The translations under genes were made by a program, and so were the position numbers. Below, in pieces: positions 6,600 through 13,378 of a DNA stretch of 24,303 nucleotides. Source of the DNA: an uncultured Candidatus Saccharibacteria bacterium (lineage in GTDB: Bacteria > Patescibacteriota > Saccharimonadia > Saccharimonadales > Saccharimonadaceae). The notes below the pieces were generated by a model. The model made no database searches, was not told the DNA's origin, and saw nothing but the letters and a program-made list of their open reading frames with translations. Positions within the stretch are counted from its first letter, which is position 1, and every line of letters starts with the position of its first letter. Location of the stretch: the NCBI GenBank assembly GCA_938036825.1, contig CALHWD010000013.1, positions 1 through 24,303 on the forward strand. Reading direction: 5' to 3'.

Positions 6600-7298
6600 C
6601 TATATCATTGGTGTTTCGTGTTTAAGCCGCTGCCGGTGTGATCGGTAGTGGGGATCATGCCGCTCTACCAGCCCCCAAAAGGCTGACGAGTGATTCATGT
6701 GGTGAGTGTGGCAAAGCTCGTGAATCAAGACGTAATCAATCAGCTCATTGGGGAGTTTCATGAGCGCAATATTAAGGCTAATTGTACCTGTGCTGCTGCA
6801 GCTCCCCCATCGAGTGCTCGCATGGCTGAAGCGAATACGCTGGTAGGTTGAGCTAGTGCGCGCAGCAAGCTCGTGGAGGCGCTGCGGTAGGTAGGCTTTA
6901 GCCTCACAGCGCAAGATGGTCGCAACTTCTCGTCTGATGGCACGCTGAACGGCTGGCTCGTCTATGGTGTGTTTTGGTGGAAGAGAGACGAGCAGCTTTT
7001 GCCTCGCGATGCGCACAGTGGGTCGATCAACCATCTGTGTGTGGATGATAGCGATCGCGTGATGCTTGCCGATCTTTTCTTTGTCTCGATACACATGTGA
7101 GGTGTGCTGGCACAAAAGTTGGCGGAGTGCCGTGCGATGGGTTGCAATACTATGGCGGATGAGAAAGAGTGGTGCGTGCCGCGGGGTATTGGCGCAGAGC
7201 TGGCCATTTGGCGTAAGACGCATTGTGATGGAACGCGCCTTGGCGCTGCGCTTAATAACAATATCGCCAAACTCATCGTCGTGGAGCGTAGAAGACAT
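6600..7298 (-). CDS. YgjP/DUF45-type zinc metallopeptidase
   Basis: A 232-residue protein of the YgjP-like metallopeptidase family (M48-related, DUF45). The zinc site is intact: HELCH at 193-197 supplies two histidines and the catalytic glutamate, and H203 in HHMNHSSAFW is the likely third ligand. The family-typical motif TRWGSCSSTGTISLN lies just before it, at about 162-176, and the C-terminus has the usual VERHDPHYRSHRQRL. The N-terminal half is the beta-rich segment seen in the family. It is soluble, with no signal peptide. The ATG has a strong AAAGGAGGGAGG site about 9 bases away, and the upstream gene ends 37 bases before it, so the two are probably co-transcribed. The substrate is unknown. 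Confidence 0.88.
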   Translation of the reverse strand: MSSTLHDDEFGDIVIKRSAKARSITMRLTPNGQLCANTPRHAPLFLIRHSIATHRTALRQLLCQHTSHVYRDKEKIGKHHAIAIIHTQMVDRPTVRIARQKLLVSLPPKHTIDEPAVQRAIRREVATILRCEAKAYLPQRLHELAARTSSTYQRIRFSHASTRWGSCSSTGTISLNIALMKLPNELIDYVLIHELCHTHHMNHSSAFWGLVERHDPHYRSHRQRLKHETPMI

Positions 7299-7335
7299 AG
7301 ATAAAAGCCTCCCTCCTTTTAGTCAAGATGTTATT

Positions 7336-7998
7336 TTATTGCACAATGTAGCGTGTCGAGCGAATTTGTCCTCGCCGTGGGGCGCTCGACATAGCGCGTA
7401 TTGGGTGACTGGCTGGTGTCGGTGGTGGCACTTGAGTGCGCTGCTTTGTTACTGGTGGAGCTGTGGCTGGTGTTTTGCTCGGCAGAGCTTCGTCCTCAGT
7501 TTGTTGATCGATCTGTTTCAAGAAGGTCAGGGCGGCATGGGACTGTGATGAATACGGGTGCTTACCGCTGATGACAAAATAGAGCTCGCCAGCGGTGGGT
7601 TCACTAAAGCGCCGTACGTAGTAATCAAACGCCTCACGTGAGAGCCGCTGATTCTTAACACTTCGGCTTCGGGCTGTTGTTACATCCGTTTGGACCCAAA
7701 TAATCACTGGCCGATAGCCTTCACTACGTGCCCAGCGAACAAATTCGCTTCGGCGAGCCCGGGTGTTGCTATCGCCCTCGTATATGAAGGGTTGCTTGGT
7801 TTTAGCGATCTCTTGTAAAAATGTTTTCCCTACTACTGCCGCGGCTGCATCGTCTTGGCAGTAGCCCGAGAGCTCGTTAATATCAATAAAGGGTGAGCCA
7901 AAGGCCTTGGCAAACTGAGCGGCAAAAAATGTCTTGCCGCTACCGGGCAAGCCAACCATGAGTATTGCAAAGGGCCGAACTGGAGGCGTTGGTTGCAT
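7336..7998 (-). CDS. P-loop kinase-like protein (AAA_33/zeta-like)
   Basis: A 220-residue soluble protein. Residues 9-25 (FAILMVGLPGSGKTFF) form an early beta strand and a perfect Walker A loop. IDINELSGYCQDDA, about residues 38-51, matches the acceptor region typical of small P-loop kinases (polynucleotide kinase/zeta toxin/AAA_33 group). A Walker B-like strand PFIYEGDSNTRARR follows at about 70-83, then RPVIIWVQTD and a lid helix with several arginines (TTARSRSVKNQRLSREAFDYYVRRF). The last 60 residues are proline/threonine-rich and disordered. The substrate could be a nucleotide, polynucleotide or small metabolite; no partner antitoxin gene is next to it. It heads the cluster with the metallopeptidase and histidine kinase and begins at a leaderless-type start. 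Confidence 0.8.
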   Translation of the reverse strand: MQPTPPVRPFAILMVGLPGSGKTFFAAQFAKAFGSPFIDINELSGYCQDDAAAAVVGKTFLQEIAKTKQPFIYEGDSNTRARRSEFVRWARSEGYRPVIIWVQTDVTTARSRSVKNQRLSREAFDYYVRRFSEPTAGELYFVISGKHPYSSQSHAALTFLKQIDQQTEDEALPSKTPATAPPVTKQRTQVPPPTPASHPIRAMSSAPRRGQIRSTRYIVQ

Positions 7999-8005
7999 GT
8001 ATTTT

Positions 8006-8014
8006 ATTATAGCA
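8006..8014 (-). promoter_or_regulatory. Extended -10 promoter, leaderless start
   Basis: Minus strand TGc-TATAAT with the hexamer ending 7 bases before the ATG at 7998. No clear -35 is visible, as expected for an extended -10. The RNA would start 1 base before the ATG. Confidence 0.65.
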
Positions 8015-8100
8015 GACTCCGCGTGGTGCGAGGGATTTTTAGCATAAACGAATCAATAGTTACTTTGCAGTAGAAAATTCTTCCGGTTTGGCTATAGATT

Positions 8101-8109
8101 TGATATACT
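8101..8109 (+). promoter_or_regulatory. tRNA-Trp promoter (extended -10)
   Basis: TGa-TATACT ends 15 bases before the first base of the tRNA. The -35 region is weak. Confidence 0.6.
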
Positions 8110-8124
8110 AATAGATAGTAACAG

Positions 8125-8199
8125 AGGGGCATAGTACAACGGCTAGTATAACGGTCTCCAAAACCGTAGATTGAGGTTCGATTCCTCATGCCCCTGCCA
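8125..8199 (+). tRNA. tRNA-Trp (anticodon CCA)
   Basis: The acceptor stem AGGGGCA/TGCCCCT is perfect. The anticodon stem ACGGT/ACCGT encloses CTCCAAA, giving anticodon CCA (tryptophan, UGG codon). The T arm is TGAGG-TTCGATT-CCTCA. The discriminator is G, the bacterial tRNA-Trp identity base, and the 3' CCA is encoded (8197-8199). The D arm is short. A UCA anticodon would be expected if UGA were reassigned; CCA fits the standard code. The cognate synthetase gene trpS is in the same window at 16284-17318. Confidence 0.96.
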
Positions 8200-8211
8200 C
8201 AGTATGATTCA

Positions 8212-8235
8212 ACCTCCCCTACGGAGGTATTTTTT
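8212..8235 (+). terminator. Terminator after tRNA-Trp
   Basis: A 6-bp perfect stem ACCTCC/GGAGGT with a 5-base loop is followed by ATTTTTT. It ends the tRNA-Trp transcript before the next promoter. Confidence 0.8.
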
Positions 8236-8246
8236 ACCTAAAGGAG

Positions 8247-8255
8247 TGATATACT
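8247..8255 (+). promoter_or_regulatory. Extended -10 promoter, leaderless start
   Basis: TGa-TATACT ends 7 bases before the ATG at 8263. An AAAGGAG lies upstream of this -10 and so would not be in the transcript; it is not a functional Shine-Dalgarno site. Confidence 0.65.
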
Positions 8256-8262
8256 ATAGGTT

Positions 8263-9009
8263 ATGTCAGCTCATGATGCCATTACCCACCGCGTTACGCG
8301 CGCCGTGCGGCAGGTTTCGCCAGCAGCTTTTGCGGAGCGTTCGGCTGCGCGTAAGATAGTGCAGCAGTTTGCCGAGCAAGCTGGCTTGATTTATTTCGGA
8401 ACGATCAACCCGCGAGATGACGACTACCACCCAATCCGCGGCTACACTATGTCGACGACTCATCGCGATCGTTACTATAGCGTGGGTAATATTCGCGGTT
8501 ATAATGTCACACTTGTGTCGCGGCGAGATATGGTACGCATTGCTAATAGCCCCAAGCCTTCGCCTCAACAATGGCTGATAGCCGCGGTAGATATGTACAC
8601 GCGCCGTGATGTACCATATATGTTTATTGGCCGACAAGGCAAGATTGCTAGCTACCCGAGTTACAAATTGCAACCACTCCGGCTCGGGATGTTTGGACCG
8701 CAACCAGAAGAATTTATGCAGAAATATACGGTGTATGGTGAGCTTGGGCGAGCAGTCGAGATAGAACGCTACCTCACACCTGATGTAGCATCGGTGATAG
8801 TATCGCATTTTGATGATCTCAGTATTGAGATCTCAAGTAGCGTCCTCTATATCTATGCTGCTATGGCAACGCCGACGATGGAGCTGCTTGACCGGATGGT
8901 ATCTGATGGTCTCTGGCTAGCAGCGACATTCGACGTGTTTGCCGAGCAGCTTGCCGCTGCGCAAGCTGAGCGCCATACTACCATTCACCAGGGTTATCGC
9001 CATAGATAG
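8263..9009 (+). CDS. Hypothetical soluble protein
   Basis: This 248-residue protein has no signal peptide or membrane segment. I do not recognise the family. The N-terminal 45 residues are basic and helical (RVTRAVRQVSPAAFAERSAARK). The centre is mixed alpha/beta with many aromatic residues, among them GTINPRDDDYHPIRGY, DRYYSVGNIRGYNV and DMYTRRDVPYMFIGRQ. The C-terminal part (about 175-215) is a hydrophobic beta/alpha stretch (SSSVLYIYAAMATPTMELLD) ending in a helix rich in Ala/Gln. There is no cysteine, no P-loop and no obvious metal site. It stands alone between the tRNA-Trp terminator and the convergent rpmG unit, with a promoter that abuts the start codon. The consistent codon use suggests a genuine gene of the lineage. 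Confidence 0.7.
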   Translation: MSAHDAITHRVTRAVRQVSPAAFAERSAARKIVQQFAEQAGLIYFGTINPRDDDYHPIRGYTMSTTHRDRYYSVGNIRGYNVTLVSRRDMVRIANSPKPSPQQWLIAAVDMYTRRDVPYMFIGRQGKIASYPSYKLQPLRLGMFGPQPEEFMQKYTVYGELGRAVEIERYLTPDVASVIVSHFDDLSIEISSSVLYIYAAMATPTMELLDRMVSDGLWLAATFDVFAEQLAAAQAERHTTIHQGYRHR

Positions 9010-9291
9010 CCTTGAGCACTGAAACCTGAGCGATAGTTTTTCATACCCCCTTCTCTCTTCTGCTTTCCTTAAAAACACAGTAAGAGCTAATGCTGCTCAA
9101 AACGTGGCCGTCTACGCGAATGATTAAGAATTTACTAGGTTTAGTGGCGATCCTTTAGGAATGTCACCCAAATAAAATAATGAGCAAAAACTGACACAGA
9201 AAAACAGAGACTACAGGTAGTAACATGGAAACAATCGACCATAGAACCGCATCGGTAGCTATACTAACTCTCGCAATTGATCGCTACCACA
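9010..9291. other. Intergenic stretch without a gene
   Basis: About 280 bases between the stop at 9009 and the rpmG terminator. I see no tRNA, convincing small reading frame or strong promoter. A 6-bp inverted repeat GGTAGC/GCTACC (around 9254-9288) with a long loop is the only structure, and it is weak. Confidence 0.5.
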
Positions 9292-9323
9292 AAAAACAGC
9301 ATTCGTGAGCGAATGCTGTTTTT
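9292..9323 (-). terminator. rpmG terminator, bidirectional
   Basis: A perfect 14-bp stem AAAAACAGCATTCG/CGAATGCTGTTTTT with a TGAG loop lies 20 bases after the rpmG stop. Its A/T ends allow termination from both sides. Confidence 0.88.
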
Positions 9324-9342
9324 GATTGTTATTGCGATAAGA

Positions 9343-9552
9343 CTAGCCTTTGCGCGGCTTGACTTCATTGCGGCCGAGCGATTTCTTCGTCTCAGTGTAG
9401 GTAGCATGCCGGCGAGCGATCGGGTCATACTTACGCAGAACAAGCTTATCTGGAGTGTTCATCGTGTTCTTACGTGTTACGTAGGTACGGTGTTTAGTGA
9501 GATTGCTCACAAGAGCAATAATCTTTCGCTTGGTATTGTTCTTCTTTGCCAT
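9343..9552 (-). CDS. rpmG: 50S ribosomal protein bL33
   Basis: bL33 binds near the E site of the large subunit. The protein is basic, and the family pattern is clear: IALVS, YVTRKNTMNTPDKLVLRKYDP and RRHATYTETK. At 69 residues it is longer than the usual 50-55, with about 13 extra basic residues at the C-terminus (SLGRNEVKPRKG). It has no cysteines, so it is the zinc-free (C-minus) form. It is transcribed alone from an extended -10 promoter with a leader of about 30 bases. The Shine-Dalgarno site is weak (AAAG). Confidence 0.93.
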   Translation of the reverse strand: MAKKNNTKRKIIALVSNLTKHRTYVTRKNTMNTPDKLVLRKYDPIARRHATYTETKKSLGRNEVKPRKG

Positions 9553-9589
9553 TTCTTTACTCGTTAGATTTTATAAAACATCTTGGTTG

Positions 9590-9598
9590 ATTATAGCA
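9590..9598 (-). promoter_or_regulatory. rpmG promoter (extended -10)
   Basis: Minus strand TGc-TATAAT, 37 bases before the rpmG ATG. The -35 is weak. Confidence 0.55.
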
Positions 9599-9635
9599 TA
9601 GCCCATGGTGTAATGCTAGTGGCGATGATTATTTG

Positions 9636-11387
9636 CTATTCAGTAGCAGCATAGGCTGCCCAGTTGGCCTGCTCGTCAGCACTGAGCGCTTGGGCCTCGG
9701 CAACAACCGTAGCAAGCTGTGAACTGCTCACCGTGAAGGTCTCGCCACTGTCAATGTCATCACGCTGCCCCATTAAGGCTACCAAGCGATTCTCGGCATA
9801 TGCAGTCTGCGCAGGGTTAAGCTGCTGAGCTTGGTGATGGCTCTTGATGAAACGCCGTGCCAAAAGCGACTGTGAGTCGCCATCTTGGGCGGTTAGTATA
9901 ATTGGCTTTTGCTCTGGTGTGGTAGCTTGGTTCTTCTTCTCAGAATGAGCTGGCGTGTGTTGCGCTTGCGATTGACTAGAGGTAGTCGCTGGGCGGTTAG
10001 CTTGCTTCTTGTCTGTATTGCCGCGATTATCACGTTGCTGCTGCGGCTGTGGAGCAGTTTGTGCAGGGCGGTGCGGAGCTTCTTGTGGTTGCTGAGCTGG
10101 GATCATTGCTACAACATATGCGAGTGGCACTGTAATGAGCAGCAGGACAATTGCCGCGAGACCAGTTGCATATTGACGAAGTGCGCTCGATGGAGCAGGT
10201 GCGTGATGGCGAGTGAGTGTAACGAGCGCCCATAGTTTGCTCGTGAGCGCGAGGCTACCAGCGATAGGAAGATAGAGTGGCAGGAGCCATAGGTCGCGTG
10301 GGTGATGCTTAAGGTGTGGAATATTGCGCACGGCCTGCCATATAAGCCAGCCAAGCACGAGCCCAAGGATCGTTACACTGCTCCATAGCGTTGCAGCAGT
10401 CGCTGTTCCAGTCAGAGTGCTGTATAGGTTGTTGACGAGCGTGCTACTAAGCACGATCAGCGCCCCAAGATAGAGCAAGCTCGCAAAGCAAAAGCCAATG
10501 TGCGTAAGCCAGACAAGTAGACCTGCTTGCCAGATACGTGCGTGCTGATGCCAGAGTTGCCAATAGGCGGCGCGACTCAGCTGGGTATAGCTGCTTGCAA
10601 TCCGGTAGAGCTCTGCCGGGTGGTTGATCTGTGTGAGAGCACTATGCTGGTAGGCTGCATGGTGTTGTGAAGGCAGAGACAGCGCGATACTTGATGGATG
10701 ATGCGCGGCACATGGCTGCGCTACTACACTGTTCTGGATAATGTGCTTAAGCAGCTCAAGCCGAATGGCAAAGGTGTCGCTTGTTATAGCATAAGCCTGG
10801 CCATGGCGGCTCTGCATAGGCAAAATAACACGCTGCTGCATATCGAGGAGCCAACTGCCGATTCGCTGAGAGAGCGTCGTTCCACCAGTGTATTGTTGGC
10901 GGCCACTGACGAGCCCAATAGTTGGTTCGGCAAAGGGTAAAAGGAGGTTAATTGTCGATGGTGTCCAGCGCGCACGCGGGGTCGTGACAATCACAAGGCT
11001 CACACGCCGCACTTTTTCAATTAGTGAGGCAAGCTGCGCATCATAGCTCATCATCTCAGGCTGCTCGACTACCGTTGTTGCATATTCTTTGGCGATTGCT
11101 TGGAGAGATTGGTGAGCGTGCGAAGCGTCGTTAATCGAGACGAGTAGCTGCGTTGGCTTGCTATGCTCTTTGATGCTCGCAAGGCAGCTCTCGAAGACTT
11201 CTGGATCTTCGTCCTCAGCAACAACCAAGACTGCGTATTTTTTGCGGAGGGTTGCAGTGTAGGTTTTATTCTTGCGAGCACTCGCTACGCGGAACCACCA
11301 ACTCAGGATGACCATGAGGAATATCACCCCTCCAATCCACCAACGATACCTGTCGATTACTTCCATACACTGTATAAGACCAGCCAT
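9636..11387 (-). CDS. Membrane GT2-like protein without recognisable catalytic aspartates, with C-terminal LysM-like tail
   Basis: Numbering is from the first ATG at 11393 (585 residues). The second ATG at 11387 is preferred because GAGGAG lies 9 bases before it but only 3 before the first. A membrane helix (18-34) precedes a GT-A-like domain of the hyaluronan-synthase/processive GT2 type (53-285): VLVVAEDEDPEVFESCLASI matches the family's opening strand and helix, and PFAEPTIGLVSGRQQYTG matches the strand after the metal site. Where active enzymes have D-x-D, this protein reads VTTPRARW (136-143), and neither the second acidic motif nor QxxRW is clear. About four membrane segments follow (295-320, 335-355, 368-391, 410-431), then a Pro/Gln-rich linker (433-495) and a tail resembling LysM (DGDSQSLLARR ... 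SGETFTVSS). It may be an inactive transferase with a scaffold or wall-binding role. The topology of the tail is uncertain. Confidence 0.7.
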   Translation of the reverse strand: MAGLIQCMEVIDRYRWWIGGVIFLMVILSWWFRVASARKNKTYTATLRKKYAVLVVAEDEDPEVFESCLASIKEHSKPTQLLVSINDASHAHQSLQAIAKEYATTVVEQPEMMSYDAQLASLIEKVRRVSLVIVTTPRARWTPSTINLLLPFAEPTIGLVSGRQQYTGGTTLSQRIGSWLLDMQQRVILPMQSRHGQAYAITSDTFAIRLELLKHIIQNSVVAQPCAAHHPSSIALSLPSQHHAAYQHSALTQINHPAELYRIASSYTQLSRAAYWQLWHQHARIWQAGLLVWLTHIGFCFASLLYLGALIVLSSTLVNNLYSTLTGTATAATLWSSVTILGLVLGWLIWQAVRNIPHLKHHPRDLWLLPLYLPIAGSLALTSKLWALVTLTRHHAPAPSSALRQYATGLAAIVLLLITVPLAYVVAMIPAQQPQEAPHRPAQTAPQPQQQRDNRGNTDKKQANRPATTSSQSQAQHTPAHSEKKNQATTPEQKPIILTAQDGDSQSLLARRFIKSHHQAQQLNPAQTAYAENRLVALMGQRDDIDSGETFTVSSSQLATVVAEAQALSADEQANWAAYAATE

Positions 11388-11422
11388 TGCCATAGACTCC
11401 TCTTTATTTAATGGTTATCCTT

Positions 11423-11431
11423 ATTCTAACA
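11423..11431 (-). promoter_or_regulatory. Promoter of the GT2-like gene (extended -10)
   Basis: Minus strand TGt-TAGAAT, with a TTGTAC 15 bases further upstream. The predicted leader is about 25-30 bases and includes GAGGAG, so this gene is not leaderless. Confidence 0.5.
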
Positions 11432-11724
11432 CGAAACTTTATCGTACAAACACTCTATCGACAAGGGATTGCTCGAACGATAGACAATATGTATTGTAGC
11501 CACGAATACCCCCATTTGTCAATAGATTCTAGGAGAATTATATATAGACGTATCATAACCTCTCCAATTGTGACATTGAGTATGGCACAAAAAGCCCAGT
11601 TATAGATGCTATATGAGGTAGGCTGACCACTGGTAGAACCTCGCACGCTCTATAGATGAAGCAGCGAAGAGTAAATGTGGGTGTGCTGGCAAAACAAGCA
11701 CATCAAGAACCAAAGCAGTAAGGC
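11432..11724. other. Intergenic stretch without a convincing gene
   Basis: Divergent spacer between the GT2-like gene and the tRNA-Thr(GGT) unit. It holds a few frames of 60-70 codons with no promoter or ribosome site that I can support, and a weak GTGCT/AGCAC inverted repeat near 11679-11700. It is AT-rich over 11400-11600. Confidence 0.5.
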
Positions 11725-11753
11725 TTGCTGGTACGTACCTCGTATGGTAGAAT
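11725..11753 (+). promoter_or_regulatory. tRNA-Thr(GGT) promoter
   Basis: TTGCTG (11725-11730), a 17-base spacer and an extended TGg-TAGAAT (hexamer 11748-11753). The tRNA begins 10 bases later, so the 5' trailer to be removed by RNase P is only a few bases. Confidence 0.75.
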
Positions 11754-11763
11754 AGCAAGTAAT

Positions 11764-11839
11764 GCCGCGATAGCTCAGTTGGTAGAGCGCATCCATGGTA
11801 AGGATGAGGTCTCGGGTTCAAGCCCCGATCGTGGCTCCA
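11764..11839 (+). tRNA. tRNA-Thr (anticodon GGT)
   Basis: The acceptor stem GCCGCGA/TCGTGGC has one G-T wobble. The D arm is AGCTCAGTTGGTAGAGC. The anticodon stem CATCC/GGATG encloses ATGGTAA, giving GGT (threonine, ACY codons). The T arm is TCGGG-TTCAAGC-CCCGA. The discriminator is T and the CCA is encoded (11837-11839). A second threonine isoacceptor with TGT is at 13017-13093. Confidence 0.96.
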
Positions 11840-11853
11840 TGGCTGAATTTGTT

Positions 11854-11880
11854 GATCGCCCCATTGTTGGGGTGATCTTT
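11854..11880 (+). terminator. Terminator after tRNA-Thr(GGT)
   Basis: A 10-bp stem GATCGCCCCA/TGGGGTGATC (one G-T pair) with a TTGT loop is followed by TTTATT, 15 bases after the tRNA. It may also stop transcription arriving from the gene at 11954-12733. Confidence 0.8.
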
Positions 11881-11953
11881 ATTGTTGGTCTACGAGTGAG
11901 GATATTTTTCGCCTGTTGAAATATGTGATACGCATACTCTCCCCTGCTGTATG

Positions 11954-12733
11954 CTACCAGGAACGACCTAAGGCTGGCCGGCGGTTGCGTAGCATCTGGT
12001 ATACACGGCCCTCTACCTCTGGTGCCTGTTGTGACTGGCGCTTCATAATGTGGTGCTCAGGATATTCAGTGAGGCCATGGAATGTACCGTCGCCCATAGG
12101 GTAATGACTCAGACCCTCGCTGAATAATTCGTTTGATAATTCGGTGACGTCGGACTGTTGGCCGAGTGGATAGTCACAGCGGGTGATTACTCTCGTTGGT
12201 GTGTTCTTACTATCAGAGCGAGTTGTAATCACGCTGATAGCAGCTACCTCAAGTTCTTGCACGCCAGGTAAAATCGTGCCGGCATTATTGTGCGTGCCGT
12301 GCTGAACATATGCCATGGTATCGAGACCACGCATACTACGGGCGTCGTATACAACTGATAATCTTCTGGCTATATACCCAATTTCATATCGGAGGCGCAA
12401 TACTTCTTTGCTCGGCATAACTTCTCTAACTCGTTGTGAATCACCGACTGACCCGCCAATCTCTACCTCATCACCAAGTTGTATAGTAAACGGCTCAAAC
12501 TCCTCCGATAGAGCTTTGGTATATTTTATAATCCCATCACGTTTCGTTGTGTCTCCTTCTGATTTTTCACGCACGACCATCGAGGAAAAGAACGGCATAA
12601 GAGGATACTTTTTGAGCTTATGTTCATAGATTGGGTGGTTGTGATTTCGATAGAGCTCAGACGTACGTCGTGGTTCATCGTCAGCAAACAATGCAGCGAC
12701 GAGGACATGGTTGAAGTGGTTTTCTTGAGTCAT
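11954..12733 (-). CDS. Hypothetical soluble protein
   Basis: A protein of 259 residues when started at ATG 12733 (MTQENHFNHVLVAAL). A longer frame starting at 12805 would add 24 hydrophobic residues, but the promoter's -10 lies inside that extension, so it is rejected. I recognise no family. The sequence is polar and mixed alpha/beta, with a short hydrophobic strand near the start (HVLVAALFADDEPRR). A central beta-rich region includes FEPFTIQLGDEVEIGGSVGD and LEVAAISVITTRSD. The C-terminus is basic (VYQMLRNRRPALGRSW). It has several histidines (HNHPIYEH, TEYPEHHIM) but no classical metal-binding motif. It is flanked by tRNA genes on both sides. Confidence 0.65.
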   Translation of the reverse strand: MTQENHFNHVLVAALFADDEPRRTSELYRNHNHPIYEHKLKKYPLMPFFSSMVVREKSEGDTTKRDGIIKYTKALSEEFEPFTIQLGDEVEIGGSVGDSQRVREVMPSKEVLRLRYEIGYIARRLSVVYDARSMRGLDTMAYVQHGTHNNAGTILPGVQELEVAAISVITTRSDSKNTPTRVITRCDYPLGQQSDVTELSNELFSEGLSHYPMGDGTFHGLTEYPEHHIMKRQSQQAPEVEGRVYQMLRNRRPALGRSW

Positions 12734-12740
12734 GGATGAT

Positions 12741-12746
12741 AGTATA
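12741..12746 (-). promoter_or_regulatory. -10 element, leaderless start
   Basis: Minus strand TATACT ends 7 bases before the ATG at 12733. The -35 is weak. It supports the shorter start and a leader of 0-1 base. Confidence 0.55.
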
Positions 12747-12873
12747 AAACAAAATATGTGATAATAACAGAGGAAAAGCCGCGGTTTGTATGTTTTCTCA
12801 TGCAATCATGATATTGGTCTGAATGGTATGTAAGTACAAAAAGCGAAAATTGTCGAATGAAGAAATTCGCACT

Positions 12874-12901
12874 TTGACATTGGCGAAAAATTTGCTATAC
12901 T
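12874..12901 (+). promoter_or_regulatory. Promoter of the tRNA-Tyr/tRNA-Thr unit
   Basis: Perfect TTGACA (12874-12879), a 16-base spacer and an extended TGc-TATACT (hexamer 12896-12901). It is one of the strongest promoters in the window by consensus. Confidence 0.82.
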
Positions 12902-12926
12902 AATTCACAGTTAGTTCATTTTATTT

Positions 12927-13011
12927 GCCGGAGTCGTCTAGTGGCAATGACAGGAGACTGTAAATCTCCCGCTTTTTAGCTTCGTAGGTTCGAGTCCTAC
13001 CTCCGGTACCA
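12927..13011 (+). tRNA. tRNA-Tyr (anticodon GTA)
   Basis: A class II tRNA with a long variable arm. The anticodon stem GGAGA/TCTCC encloses CTGTAAA, giving GTA (tyrosine, UAY). The T arm is GTAGG-TTCGAGT-CCTAC. The acceptor stem GCCGGAG/CTCCGGT begins with a G1-U72 wobble instead of the usual G-C. The discriminator is A and the CCA is encoded (13009-13011). Five bases separate it from the next tRNA, so both are processed from one precursor. Confidence 0.94.
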
Positions 13012-13016
13012 TCCCT

Positions 13017-13093
13017 GCCGCTTTAGCTCAGCTGGTCAGAGCAACTGTTTTGTAAACAGTAGGTCTACGGTTCGAATCCGTAAAGCGGCTCCA
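13017..13093 (+). tRNA. tRNA-Thr (anticodon TGT)
   Basis: The acceptor stem GCCGCTT/AAGCGGC is perfect. The D arm is AGCTCAGCTGGTCAGAGC. The anticodon stem ACTGT/ACAGT encloses TTTGTAA, giving TGT (threonine, ACR codons). The T arm is TACGG-TTCGAAT-CCGTA. The discriminator is T and the CCA is encoded. Together with the GGT tRNA at 11764 it covers most threonine codons. Confidence 0.96.
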
Positions 13094-13106
13094 TACGTAT
13101 ATAGCG

Positions 13107-13135
13107 AAGACTTTCTTAAGGGAGGTCTTTTTTGT
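13107..13135 (+). terminator. Terminator of the tRNA-Tyr/Thr unit
   Basis: A 9-bp stem starting AAGAC and closing GTCTT (with G-T wobbles) and a 5-base loop is followed by a run of T residues, 14 bases after the CCA of tRNA-Thr(TGT). Confidence 0.78.
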
Positions 13136-13309
13136 TTTTGCAGTTACATAGTAGCTGTGATTGGTGGGGCTTATTTATTTCCTACTCTTTGTATCGGCTG
13201 TCGTAAGAATAATGTTGGAAGCGTGGTAATTGTTGTATTTATGATGAATATAGTGATGTGTCAATAGCAAAAGGGCTTACACAGCGAGAAACCCCGCCCT
13301 GAGAATGTA

Positions 13310-13340
13310 AATAAGGCAGCACACATATTGCTGCCTTATT
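13310..13340 (-). terminator. Terminator of the trpS-to-TPR operon
   Basis: A perfect 12-bp stem AATAAGGCAGCA/TGCTGCCTTATT with a 7-base loop, 38 bases after the stop of the TPR gene. On the minus strand it is followed by TTACATT. Confidence 0.75.
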
Positions 13341-13378
13341 GATTGTATTTAGCCCTTACTTATTTTTACCGCTTGACG

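Noticed and set aside
12734..12805. Hydrophobic N-terminal extension suggesting a signal peptide on the 11954 gene
   Set aside because: The -10 hexamer lies within it, so those codons are probably not transcribed.
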